This document shows positions 1 to 12,630 of a stretch of DNA of 64,000 nt, in pieces (the first letter of the stretch is position 1; each line of letters begins with the position of its first letter). The position numbers were made by a program, and so were the translations under genes. The notes below the pieces were generated by a model. The model searched no databases. It saw only the letters and a list, made by a program, of their open reading frames with translations, and was not told the DNA's origin. The DNA comes from Tigriopus japonicus (Eukaryota; Arthropoda; Copepoda; Harpacticoida; Harpacticidae), in assembly GCA_010645155.1 (NCBI GenBank), contig CM021312.1, positions 197,321 to 261,320 of the forward strand, written 5' to 3'.

Positions 1-3000
1 CAAAGGCACACACACTCACATATTCAAGAGTCAAATCTACTAACCATATGCACCACAACCCCATCACGTTATGATTCTCAAATATTTGGCCTGTAATCTA
101 ATCCATTTTCCGAGGCCATTGATATCCATCCAACGCCTGGCTCTTCCCTCAATTCCTTCCATCTCATCATAAAGTGCGGCTTCGCACTCTCATTTCTCAA
201 TGGAGCGAGAACGAGAATGCACACATACGTACATAGAGTCCTCTTTCCGTGTTCAGCTCCAAAGAAAGCGAAAGAGAGAGAGTATATGTGTGCCATAACC
301 ACCCAATCTAACTCATTGTCCCACATGGAACAACACCCCAAACCCTGAGTTTCCCCTCTCCATGGCCAGACTATCACTGCAAAAACAGCCTCAAAGAACC
401 CCAATTTTTCGAGACATCTTCGAATCCTTTCCTTAAAAACATGTCTCATTCCAGAGATCTTCCCCTTTGCTTGAAGACTCCTTCAGAAATCTTTTGATAT
501 GAACTAGCATAGAACAGCATATCTTGTTCCAACAGTGGATCATAATCGCCAATTTTCTCCCCTGATCTTCATGCATGGAGCCTCCAGTCTGTATGTTGCT
601 CACTTGTTCCATGTTCCCCTTGCATGGCTGGTTTTTCGTGGCACAAAAGCCACATTGTTTACACGCCATACAAAGCCAAACACGTGGGATCAAGCACTGC
701 CGACTACTAGAAGTACCTCGTGTTAGGCGTAAATCTACGCTGAAGTACTTTAACGGAAGTGCGAGAACCATGAGTAAACAGACCACTCGGTTGGATGTTC
801 AAATGAAGTCAAATGGAGATGGTAAAACGGACTTTTTTTAAGCTTAGAGCCCCTGCCATTTTTATTTTAATGGTAAACGAGGTACTTGTTATTGAGTTTG
901 GATTGCAGGGTAGTTGATAGGGTCTCACGTGTGGGAGTTAGGTGTGGCAGAAAATGATTGATCTGGCATGTTTCCCTGAATGGAACGAAGATTGCGAACA
1001 CATACATTAACCACCCCCTTCACATTAATTTGGGAATGTTGGCAAAAGTGACGGAACATACGTGTACGAGTATAAGATCCACATCTTTAAGTTTTGTCAA
1101 GCGTTCACCTTGTTTTTATTGGTTTGCTTCCGGTAAAATTTATGTGGAACACTCGGCCCATCTAATTCAAACTGTCCCCTTAAATAGTAAAACGAGAGTT
1201 AGAGTTCTCTTGGAAAAGGGATGTCTGTATTTTCTGTTCCAGGGTTCATTCTTCTCAAACTAGGACCAGTTCTACTCCTATCAAACGTTCGGAGACAGCA
1301 ATGCTTCCCGAGGGAGAAATTCAAACACTGAAAACTAGGCGATAAAAGTCTGCAGAATAATGGGCAATACCAACAATAATTCTGCTCCAAGTTCCTGTGA
1401 AACGCCCAACGAATTCATGGTCGCTTTATAATGAGGCACACTTTGGAATTCCACTATGATATTATTCATGCCGAATGAAACGAAAACACTTCAGAATAGG
1501 GCTCAAAGTGAGTGGTAATCACCTGGAACACTTTGGGGAGACAGACAGACAGTGGGAACAAGGAGACGTTGTTCCAATAGTGGGTGAATCATGTCCCTCA
1601 TAAAGTTGTGAATGCAGGCTGCTTATCATAATTGAATACAAATGCCTGAGCATTACTACATGGACTACTTGGGACGGTCGAGTGAGAGCAACAAGGGACC
1701 CATTTGCACTCCATTTTGGAACATAACCATGCAGAAGCTTTGGAACGGCCGAGTGTTCCCATTTCAAAGATCTTATCACGTCCATAATGGAATAGAATGG
1801 TTCAATTTCTCTCTTTTTTCTGTCATTATAGCTTAAGAAAAACAAAGAAAACTCAGATCTCGTTTTAGGAAACTCGTAATAGCGTGACATTTGACGATCA
1901 AATGAAAACTTAAGGGTTATAGAAATTTTACACAAGACCATACTCATTTTTTCAGCTACAGAGTTCAACAGAAAATGTGGTCCTTTGGAGATTGGCAAAC
2001 ACGAAGGAAATGGCAGTCAATGGACATTCTGGCCTAGATTTCGCTAATGGACACTATACCATATAGGGTTTACTTGTCGGGGTAGAGGACCTTTCTTAAG
2101 AGGGACCCTTGGGGGATAAATGCCTAAGAAAACCTTCCCCCGATCAGGGGGTTCGTGGCCATACTTCTTTTAATTAAGAAAGGGAACCCTGAGCGGTGTC
2201 TTTATTAATGAAAGTCGATGTCTCCGGTTTCAAGGGGCACATTGTTCGTCCAACCCCCTCTAGAACCCACAGATATATACCTGCATGGTATGGGAAGCTC
2301 CATTCACAATAAGACCCTTCTCACCCCATCATATCTATGACCAGTCCCGTTGTTAACAGGGTGCTTCGGACTAATAGGGCCTCATTCTTGGTCATAGAGA
2401 CCTAAGTAGAAAGAGGAGGATATAAAGCACACCAAGAAGAGGGTGGGAGGGAAAAGAAAGACCAGAGGGAGGTTTTTTGGGTGGGTGGTTCGCTTTGGAA
2501 ATGAAAATGAGCCCTCTTCGTCTGTGCGCCTAATGGATGTCGTTTAATCAATCCAATGAAGCAACACAAAAAAGTAGCTGGTTAGAACGAGGGGAAAACC
2601 AAGATAAGAACGAGACAGGGACAGCCGAAGTAATTTGTTCCATTTCAAATGGAACATTTTTCTCCGTCCAATCCCTCTCGTGGAAATATGGAAGCTCAGC
2701 AAGCATGATTTTGCATTCCAAGCGAATCTTGAATCACGAGTCTCAAATTTGAAATTTGAATACCGACAGATGTGTGAAGGAGGATCCATGCAAATTTTGT
2801 TGACTCTAATGAAGTTGAGAGAGCCCTTGACATGCGAAGAAAGTTGCTTGTCTCATGCACTTGAAAAAGTCGAAAGTCAGCGAAAATGAGACGACGATGA
2901 CGAGTTTGTCGGTTGTCGGCAGAAACAAGAGAGGTGATGAAACAGAGTGGAAATTTCAAATTTCAATTCATTTCGTGGGTCGAGCGAGGTTTCTATGGCT

Positions 3001-3220
3001 TGGTGTACAAAGCTTGAGAACGGAAAAAAGACAAGCTAGAAAGCTTTTCGTTGGCTTTTGTGCGATGTGGATTCAGCTTAGCAGACAAAGACGACATTTT
3101 TTCTGCCAAGTCATTCGTTTGATTAATGGAAAAAGAAATCCCAGAACAGAAGAGATGGATGTAATGTTTTGATCAGAAATATCATTTCCATCATCTCAAG
3201 TGTCTGTTGGCCCATGATAA
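1..3220. other. Gene-free flank, no supported feature
   Basis: No reading frame here has recognisable protein similarity, splice-site-supported exons or regular codon use. Open frames reach about 120-160 codons on the minus strand but overlap others on the opposite strand and resemble no family I know. The one notable property is a high density of the pentamer GGAAC/GTTCC (15 occurrences in the first 2 kb), reported as a finding. Confidence 0.6.
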
Positions 3221-3476
3221 ATGTGCTAGTAGATTTCACTTACGATTCTCCAGTTGTTATTGGCTTCTGCTCTTCTTTTNNNNNNNNNNNNNNNNNNNNN
3301 NNNNNNNNNNNNNNNNNNNNNNNNNNNNNNNNNNNNNNNNNNNNNNNNNNNNNNNNNNNNNNNNNNNNNNNNNNNNNNNNNNNNNNNNNNNNNNNNNNNN
3401 NNNNNNNNNNNNNNNATGTGCTAGCAGATTTCACTCACGATTCTCCAGTTGTTATTGGCTTCTGCTCTTCTTTTTT
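3221..3476 (+). repeat. Direct repeat of about 60 bp on both sides of the assembly gap
   Basis: The 59 bases before the gap (3221-3279) and the 61 bases after it (3416-3476) are nearly identical: both start ATGTGCTAG and end with a TCTTCTTTT run, with only two visible substitutions. The gap therefore sits inside a tandem array or a local duplication that the assembler did not resolve. The true number of copies is unknown. Confidence 0.85.
3280..3415. other. Assembly gap (136 N)
   Basis: A run of 136 undetermined bases. Open frames that appear to cross it are artefacts of reading N as coding. Confidence 0.99.
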
Positions 3477-6400
3477 AGATGTACAGTACACTCGTTTTTA
3501 AAGCTAGGGAATGAATTGTGTTGGGGTTTGGGGTTTGTTTTCATCGGAACCTTGTTTACTTATGATTCCCGAGACTCTTTTGCAATTAAAAACCTGTACA
3601 TCAAGAGAGTTTTTATCATTTTTGACACTATTAATGTTATATCTAGTATAGGTATTTTTAAATTTGTTTTTCGGGGCTTGTGTTCCTAAAAAATGCAAAA
3701 CTGCGTAACCTAAAAAAATATCTATCTTGTTTTTGTGAGTATCTCGAACGCATTGAGAGTTCACTAGTACGAATCTTTTATCTTCAGGACTAGAAAGAAA
3801 TCATTATTCCCAATATCACAATGTGAAATCATAAATATGTTTCATAACCACCTGAAAACATTGCAAAAGTGTTGTGTTCTCATATCTATCAAAAAGAAAT
3901 TAACTTTAAAAGGTTTTTATCTTATACGAACGAGTACGGCGGATTAAATCTAGATTTAATGTTCAAAGAGCGCGTTTTGAGTTCTAGTTACGTAATCAAT
4001 TGTTCCTAACTTCTCACCAAACTCAAGCTAAACCTTAGAATACATCAAAAATATATTGACGCAACCAACAAATCACACAACAGAACAAACTTTTTCCCAT
4101 GTTTTCTCATTACGTTTATTGGGGGTGGAGATTAGTCTGGAAGCTCCTCATTGGTTGGTGCGTGTTCCAATCTTGCCATTTCCTTGATACATGGGTCTTT
4201 GGCAAGACTCAATTTTCTTATCCACTCAATTTATTTGAGTCCGTGGATTAACACACCCAACCCGTCATTGTTGGACTTAATTTATGGCGCCTTCTCGGCT
4301 TTTTTTCACTGACCCACCACTGAGCTTTCTTTCTCTGTAGAGAGACTGGTTTTTTTTTCGTGGTGCTTTTGTTTTCTCTCGGCTCATCATGGTCGAAATA
4401 CTATTAAGAAATCTGATTGGGATCTTGAAATATGGTTCATATCTATGAACGTAATGGCAGGATCGGCTTGGAACGCGCTTTGGCACATCGAAAATTCAGC
4501 CAACGAGGCCATTTTTCAACTCAGCACGTGGGACAGGCATTTGAAGTAATGGTTTGCCTTGTAAGCCAAATATTTTACCTGTCAACTGTGCCAATTTGCA
4601 CATATTGGACCTCTCACGGTGAAATCCACTTCAGGCCAGGGTCCCAGAGAGAATTATAGCATTACAAAAAAATCAATAAAATGCGAGAAAATTGAGCTAT
4701 TCTCAGAGAGAAAGTGGTGTTTAAGAACCAGTGTGTTGTTGGTAACTAGGAACATATTGCTACCAGTTTTGCCATTCCATGAATGCGTCATATCCTGAAG
4801 AATGGTTGGTCGAAGGGTGTCTAGAAAACACTACTCACTCGGAATACCTTTGGAACATGGAACATGCTTCGAGGCCAAATGGGAACGAACGTGCTTCATG
4901 TGTTTTTGAGAGCTAATGAAATGTAAATATGCTCTCTTGACTTTTATTGAGCCCCGCCCTTGTTGTCTTGGACATATTAGTCGGAAGCATGCAAAGCATT
5001 TTTGCCTAATTGGATCAAGAGCGTGGAGGAACATGGAACAAGCCATCATCAGTCTCGTTCTCTAACGCACTCAACATGGGTCCAAAATAGAGAGAGAGCG
5101 TAACGAATACTTCTTTAGTAAATGGAACCACGGCAACTCCTAATGAGAAAATTGAGGATCACCTCTCCAAATGGAACCACTCAGGGGTTCCAAAGGTTTA
5201 GATGTGGAAATAATTTCGAATGGATAGGTCTCTGGCATTGATCGATGAGGTAATCAACATTCAATTTATGGCGTTGGATCTTTGCGTGCTTCTTCAAGAC
5301 CTTGGGTCCATTTCATAATTACGCCAACACATTCTTTGTCCATTGGGCAGCACTTAGGTCCACTCTCGGTACCACCTTCATTGTAAGATGTCCTGCATTG
5401 AAAGGCATTTTAGGGCCCCATATTTTTTCTCAAACGGCCTTGATACGCACGTCAGTTTCATGGCTATTTTTATGACTCTGCTCGCACCTCCTTCACACTT
5501 TATTTTGCACGATACTTGCTGACTTGTTCCTCTCCAATATTTACGTACTAGGGTTCAGTTCCAATCCTTCTTAGTATAGAGTCCTTTAAGCGCAACCAGT
5601 GAAATGGAAAACACGTGCAACCTTTGAGCTTTAATACACAAAATTTCTGTTCCTACGTGTCCAATATACATTGAGAAGATCGAAAATAGGTCAAACGTTT
5701 GTGTCTGGGTGCAATTTTTGGAGCTGTATTACTAAGGTCACCTCCCAGTCTTATGTACTGTGATCTCCCAGTCAGCTGCTCGTTAAAGGACCGTATAGGA
5801 AAGCCTCAATGATCCAGTTTTCTTTGAGTTCGCACTTTATGACAAAGATTACTAGTTAAATCGAAAATCAATGCTAGTATAGGAGCTAGCAAATTATTAT
5901 AACAATTGCGATTCATTTCACAAATATGAAGTTGACCTGATCTTATATTGAAAATCTACTACGGGTACAAAAAACAAACTTTCGAAATCAAATCTAAACC
6001 AAAATTTGAAGCCGAGATTTTCGAAAAAGTCAAAGTTAGATTTGAGGAAAATGAAAGTAAATATTAGAAGTACAAAGAGCAAAAAATAAGGCACGATAAC
6101 ATCAAAAACCAAAAAATAATAAGGCAGATTGGATGTAAAAGCTTTGTGGTGAGTTGAAAGATCCATCAATTTTTGTTGACACTTTGTTCCAATTAAAACC
6201 AGATATATATACCAGATTTCCTGATTGGTAATCGTTTCACTTGACCATTAATTTCACCTGTTAAAAGCTAAAAATAATCTCCAAAAGATGACATATGTGC
6301 ACGACAGATATTGTAGTAGTCGAGTAAAATGTCTCCTCGATTGCTTTTCCCCCGAGGAAATTTAATATCCTGTGTCTTGTCTGGACTCAGGATTTCCTGG

Positions 6401-7910
6401 ATCAGTCTCTCAAAGCCTCGACTGAAATAACGAACAATAGAGCAAACTCCATCGTTTCCCCGCCCCCAATACTTAACCACAAAGGAGAATTGGAACGCAT
6501 TTTCAATTATTAACATGTCACCATGAATATTCTATAGTAGTCGTTATCTCGTTCCCATTCACGAAAGAGGCACAAGTGGAAAATGGAGTCTTCACCGACA
6601 CCCTTCACTTTTGAGGTGATGAGAGGGGTGAGGCAAGAATAGGGTGAGTATAATCTAATTTTGGGTGACACACTGCACACTCCATGCCTTTGAAAGGCGT
6701 CGATTCTTTCCCTGACAATGGAAATCGAGTGTCACATTTATTAACTATTGTCAAATTTCGAAGGAGCGTACCAGTTCCAAGTGAAAATAAATGGCAAGGG
6801 CTAACTCGGGACGGGTATTCATTCATTCCCAAGAAACCCATCAGCTACCTATCCATAACTCAATTTTATGGCCTGAAATCGACAACAAATTCTGCCCAGC
6901 CACACAATTGGTAAATAGCGGGTTTGTTCCGTATGACTGACACGTTTCGTTCCAAAAATGTGCTGAAGAGCAGTCCGAAGTTTTCGTGTGGCTGTTATTC
7001 TTTTATTATGGTTCCACAACAGTATTACAGCACTGAGTGTTGTAAGTAGTAATTGAAAAGACTTCCTGACAGTTTGACACATTTCACAGCAGTTGGTGAG
7101 AAAAATGGGACCTCTGCATGTCGAGACAGGGTGGGGACCAACAGTGGGACCACAACCATCAGAGCTTTTTCAGGCTTTGAGCACGTCCAACATTATCACA
7201 AGACCTCAACTTCCATTTACATTCCACGCTCCAAGAAACGGCAGTGATGACATTGCTCACTGAACACAACTACAATTATTATTTTTTCCCCTCAGATTGG
7301 AGGTATGTGGCCTTGATTGTTCCCGAAGTCAGTATCCCAATATCAAAAGAAATCACATGAATTCTTAATCAGCGCCATGACCCAGAAAACCAAGGTTAAA
7401 GCAATGATACCTTTTTCCATGGGGAAGGCATACTCGTACACTGCTTTACTCTGTAGTAAAGAGTGACAGGCGGGTGCTTGAAGATCCTCTGTGTATAAGA
7501 TTAAGCTTCAAGTACTCAGTACGAAGTTGCCTTGGTCAATCCATGGAAGGTCATTAGATTTTCCACATTGAAGGAGCTCAAGGCCTTTGTTCTCTATCTG
7601 GCCTTTGGCCTATCCCAAACCCCTTGATTCCACGAGATCAAGATGATAAAGGCTCCTCGTTCCGCTTGACTTGGATGCCATTCATCAAATCCGGCAGGAT
7701 TACTTAGGATTCGACGAGATGGACTTGCCATGCTATTATGGCTTGCACCATTTTCGGACCCAGGTTATTGCACACAGGGGTCAGCGGCAATGTTACCAAA
7801 GGTTATATCAGCTTTGATTGTAACCAAAACGGGCAATAAGTAAATCTATATGATTTTATTTGGCTTCTTGAAAAGGGTGAATCAATATGAATGGACCAAT
7901 GATCAAAGAA
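3477..7910. other. Intergenic, nothing recognised
   Basis: AT-rich sequence without any exon I can support. All open frames are short (under about 90 codons), are not linked by plausible splice sites and show no family similarity. Confidence 0.55.
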
Positions 7911-8194
7911 ATGTCAGCTTGTACGCCCTGATCAGCGCCTCTTGTGGTCAAATTAAAACACAGCTGACAGACTTTATTCATAATGCCACTCTTTGGAAAA
8001 CGTTACACATCGTCTTCACAGTATTCTCCTAAATATGCGATCTTGATAATCTTATGCCGCTACTAACAAAGAAATACATGAAGAAAAAATCCTGAACTTT
8101 TGCAAAAGGGTGGCATTAATACTCACTCCACTAGATGGCAACCGTGTTTTAATTTGACCACAAGAGGCGCTGATCAAGGCGTATAAGCTGACAT
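7911..8194. mobile_element. Foldback element with 51-bp inverted arms
   Basis: The arm at 7911-7961 (starts ATGTCAGCTT, ends AAAACAC) is repeated in reverse complement at 8144-8194 with only two mismatches in 51 bases. The 182-bp interior has no coding potential. This architecture is typical of small non-autonomous foldback or MITE-like elements. I see no clear target-site duplication, so the superfamily stays open. Confidence 0.75.
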
Positions 8195-10892
8195 TTTTTG
8201 CAGCGTATTCCACTTATCTACAAATTCAGAGGCTCTCAATTGAATTATCTATGTTCCCCATTTTTAGGACAGCCCACTTCATTTTTGCCCTCCCGATGAA
8301 AATGTTGATGAAAGATAACAATGCAAGTCTGTGTTTTGCTATCGTCTCAGTTTTTATTTAACTTTAGATAATATGTAACGTCCTCTAAATCACTGTGTTC
8401 CATTTCTACTTTTTCAACAATCTTTTCACTCGCAACCACCCGTGTCAGTATTTAGAAACCTATTAGATTTGCCTGCCTTGCATATAATTCCCGTGTGCAT
8501 AATGAGTTTCCTGGTTGTTGAATTAGAACAAAAAAGGAGAAAAATCTCTTTGGATTCAAGACGGTGGTGGAGGAGGTGTCATTTCAAGCAGAGAAAAAAG
8601 GCCACTCGCCATTAAATTTTTGGTCCGAAATTCCTTTTCCGCCCTTTTCAGCTTACAATGAGGTCATTATTGTGCACTTTTGTAAAGCTGAGAGAGAACC
8701 ATTTCAGGGGAAGTGAAATTAGAACACACACACTAGGGTTGGTCGAGGAACCATCTTCCTTCATTGTCGAGGACGAAATGGCGAAAGCAATAGTAAAGAA
8801 AACAAGAACAGAGGGGGTGCGTGATTTATCGCAGGTTTGTTCCCCCGAATTTTAAGCAGGAATGGCGCACACGTACATTACTAAGCATAACCATTAAGCA
8901 CAGTACAGTTGTAAACAGAATACATGGAAACGACTAATTGAATGCGTCCCATACAAGGGATAGAGATAGGGAGTCCAACTTATTTCCTTGAAAACTTGGT
9001 TAGTCTCATGTCCTTCATACTTCGCGGTTCTGCGGAACTAGCATAACGAACTTTATGCAAAGTGACAATTCCTTTCAAAAGAGTTCTGCGGAATAATTAA
9101 AAACTTGAGGTCTTTGTTCCCAAAGCTAATTTGTTTTGGGAGGCCACGAATGAAGGAATAAAGTGTTTGGTTTCCCATCGTAGAATGCGACTCTTTGGAT
9201 GAGGACGATTTTTGAGGGTTCGCGTTGTCACGTTCCAAGGTCTCGTACAAAAGGGAACACGTACCTCTTTTCACCTCGACATCTCGAATTTTCCACGCCA
9301 GTGAGAAATCCTAATAAAAAGATCAAACAGAAACAGTCCCCATAGTAGTCCGTAGGGTTTTCCCTGGTGGTGAAGGGCGGTACTCGTCAGTTACCCTTGC
9401 TTTTATTCACCTTTTCTTGAGTGGGGTATGACTGTTGAGAGGATCTTCAGCGAGGTCATTGGATGTGCATCCATTGTTCCCTTGGGAAGTATACTGTATG
9501 TGATGAATATTGTATACTTCTTTTCATTGGGGTTCTCAACATGTAGGTACTGTAAACCCAGAAATCCACATTCCAAATACCAATGTCCAAAGAATGATTT
9601 TTTTCCCAATTGCAGCGACCTCATGGATTAGCGTGTGAAAATTCACTTATGAAGCCTTTTCTACATTGGTCAATAAAAAATACTTATTTGTGCTTAGTTA
9701 CTATTACTTTTAAATCGACGTAGAATTTCATTTTGAAAGACTTCGAAAAAGTTTTGCTCTTACTTGGCATCGAATTTTTTATTCATATCCAAAACGCTTA
9801 AATAGGTGCAACGGCGCAAAACATCGAAGTTTGCAATGAGAAGTTGCGTGATCTAATTTGAGACACTTACCGATCAAAAAACCGACATGAAAAACCCATT
9901 TCGAGAACATTCAAGTTAGAGGGCTAAATGCTTTGTTTTTAAAAATGACAGCAATTACTTAAGAAAATTGTAAGGTCCTAGTACACAACGTCAACATCCT
10001 TTGTAGGTAATTTTTGGTACCTAAAGGTTCTACCTTTCCCATTGTGGGAACATCAACTTTAATTGATTGTTAATCCGGCATCAATGAACATAGCAATATA
10101 GCTCATTGCTTTAACCAAATTGTACACTCTTGTCTGCCAGTTGTAATTTTTTTGTTAACGAATGTCTTCAAATCTAAACAATATAAACGATCGATAAAGT
10201 ATGAAAGTCAAAAGCTTGAAAATTTGTAACTTTTTAAGGCTTTAAATCCCAGTCCCGTAATGGCTCTTTCTTCTTTTGAATGTGTTGAGGTGACCATTTG
10301 GCATCTATGGAACACTCACAAAAGCTTGGATTGGAAAATAAAGTCTTGAATCACTCCTGGCCTGTAATTAAAAACATGTTCTCATTCTGTAAACGTTAGG
10401 AACTTAAGAGTTAATGTCCCTAATCAGGGATAACCTATATAATAGTATAAATACTGGATACGAACTCGCGGAATTTCCTAGCTCGCAACCTCACACGGAT
10501 GAGGCCGAGAGTTCGTAAGTAAACAAGAAGTACAAACGGCCATGTTGGGAGTGGAAAATCAAACGGAAATCGACCAAGAGTCCTAAAGATAGTGCGCCAA
10601 TCGGGGTTTTCTGTGTTTCAAGCGGGTCCAGCCAAGTCCTAGCCTTGGTAAAGGTCAACCCCACGCCCCAAAATCAGTCTGATGTGGGTGTTTCGAAGAC
10701 ATTAGGTTCAGCCAAGAACGAGTGAATGAAATAGTGAATGAATGAATGACCACATCATGGAGTGCGAGTGAACCCCCCACAAGGTGTCTTTTCTACAAGA
10801 TGACGATCAAAGTGATCAAATGAAGTCTGATGATGACTAGGTTACCGGCTACAACCTTCGGAAGTGATAGACCTAACTACAGCAAAAAGAAC
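8195..10892. other. Intergenic, nothing recognised
   Basis: No supported gene. Several short open frames exist on both strands but none has neighbouring splice signals that would extend it, and none looks like a known protein. Confidence 0.55.
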
Positions 10893-11038
10893 GAATATGG
10901 ACCGGAATCTGAGCCCAAATTCCTCTTTTGCGCAAAAGGATTAAGAAGAAACTTTCCCACGGACCAAAACGGGGAGTTTCTTTATGCTCATCCATTGAAC
11001 AACTTAAGAATATCTTACCATTCCTTGAATTATCAACA
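10893..11038 (-). pseudogene. Decayed coding-like repeat, minus-strand copy
   Basis: Read on the minus strand this stretch encodes a peptide around VDNSRNGKIFLSC, then SMDEHKETPRFGPWES. It is the inverted partner of the copy at 11264-11420. The two differ by substitutions and by one 9-nt insertion/deletion that keeps the frame, as expected if an ancestral copy was under protein-level constraint. The NSRxGKIFLxC motif faintly recalls a GRF-type zinc finger, but I cannot assign the family. It is most likely a fragment of a transposon-encoded or host protein duplicated as an inverted pair. Confidence 0.4.
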
Positions 11039-11263
11039 ACAAAATAGCGGGGTTTTCCGAGCTCATCTATTATCCGATTTGAACGTCTTATTAATATCTT
11101 TGAACTTACAGTTGAACCCATCCATGTGTTATCCTGAACTTAACTAACACATGCCAAACTTTGTATGAAATCAAGTTTGTTTTAGGTTGTGTCACCTTGG
11201 CATTGTTCTATAAATGATGGTCCATTCTCAAATTTCTTTTATTATATGGTTGTGTCTTTTAGT

Positions 11264-11420
11264 TCAGGATAATTCAAGGACAGGTAAGATATTCTTAGGT
11301 TGTTCAAGTTGTCTAATGGATGAGCGTGATAAAAATCCCCGTTTTGATCCGGAGGAGAGTTTGTGGGGTAAATTTGGTTCCTGTCCAAGAGGAATCTGCG
11401 TTCGCATTAAGGTCCACATG
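11264..11420 (+). pseudogene. Decayed coding-like repeat, plus-strand copy
   Basis: Plus-strand partner of 10893-11038. It decodes to DNSRTGKIFLGCSSCLMDE followed by RDKNPRFDPEES. The frame stays open from about 11214 to 11513, but there is no recognisable domain outside the shared block and no start context. I infer an inverted duplication of a gene fragment. The family is unidentified. Confidence 0.4.
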
Positions 11421-12470
11421 GAACAAAGAAAGAAGAAGTCCTCAGTGTCAAGAATTCGATCAAATGAAGAACAAATTAAGATGACTTCGAAACATATCAG
11501 GTGTGGCTGCTAGCAATGGATGGGCTCAATATTTTGATTTGCCTTTTGACTCAGTCAGCCCAAATTGGTGATATGACAGTCTAACCCGGATTACATGGAC
11601 CCTCTCAAAGTCTTGAGAATGAAATGCTCCCACCAAGATTGAATTGTGTGGATTTTTTGACTCAATTTGATTGGTTATTCCTGGACAAAGGGATCTAAGA
11701 ACTAAGAAGATCAATGAAACCCTATCAAGCACGTAGAGCCTATCCCTGCAATGAAAAGACATGATCCTCTGGTCCTGAAGGACCCTTAGCCCCAGTCCTG
11801 CGTGGTCCTGACCTTGCCCCAAGACTTGAAACATTTTCAATCAAATCCACAATCCAGGATTTAATCCTCATGTTTTTCACTTATTTTGTCTCAAGGACGT
11901 CGTGATTGCCTTGTTCCAATTCCAATCAGGATCAGATGGCTGATTTGATCTAGAACCGTCAAAAGTGCCATTCAATAGTTATAGCCAACAACATCTCCGA
12001 CTTGGACTCCATCTTGTTTCAAAATGAGACTATTCTCATTCCTTCATTTTCCTATAGAAATGGTTCGGCGTCGTGGAGGAGCTGATGAGGATGGGAGAGG
12101 AATAACCCTCCAGATATCACCACAGATACTTCTATTTAGCATTGTTTCACAAAAGTTGGACTATTGGGTGAAGCAAGATTCCATCTATGTATTTTCCTGA
12201 TTGTTAAGAGGACTAAAATCCTTTGGAGAGCTGAATGTCAAAAGTTCATGAGACGAGTAAAAGGAGTGCTGGGACCTCTAAAATCAAGGTAAAGAACAAT
12301 TAGTCAATAAATATTAACACAAAAAGTTAACCTGAATGCTTTCAAGATGCATGTTCAACAGTTTTACTCGTTAATAAGGAATAAATGACATTGTGTCAAA
12401 ATATGGCCTCGGCCTCATACCATTTTTTCAAAAATCGGAGTTCGTGTCCACCCCTTTCAGGGGTTCCTGC
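11421..12470. other. Intergenic, nothing recognised
   Basis: No gene, repeat family or RNA I can support. The 104-codon minus-strand frame at 11526-11840 has no recognised similarity. Confidence 0.5.
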
Positions 12471-12630
12471 CCTAATTCAAAAAGCGAGAGTATATGAAAA
12501 TGAAGCTAGATTAACGATCTTCGAGTATAAACTCACCCCAGCACCTGTGTTTGAAACACAGCGGCTGTCTCAAGTATATACTAGACTATCGTTCACATCA
12601 TTTTGATAAACTCTCGCTTTTTGAATTAGG
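12471..12630. mobile_element. MITE-like element, CCTAATTC family, copy 1
   Basis: A 160-bp element bounded by perfect 21-bp terminal inverted repeats beginning CCTAATTCAAAAAGCG. The interior contains GTGTTTGAAACACAGC and AGTATATACT, and both are also present in the larger palindrome at 44090-44453, which defines a family with at least two members here. Sequence just right of the element (AACATGCGGC) also matches the other copy, so this one may be a truncated form of the longer palindrome. I see no target-site duplication. Confidence 0.75.

Noticed and set aside
1519..1998. 159-codon minus-strand open frame
   Set aside because: No family similarity, no neighbouring splice-supported exons, and a competing open frame on the other strand. 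Length alone is not enough.
3169..3689. Open frames of 110-160 codons across the N run
   Set aside because: Only open because undetermined bases cannot encode stops.
10420..10470. Similarity of GGATAACCT and AATAGTATAAATAC to a stretch near 32390-32420
   Set aside because: The match is short and AT-rich and I cannot extend it in either direction, so it may be chance.
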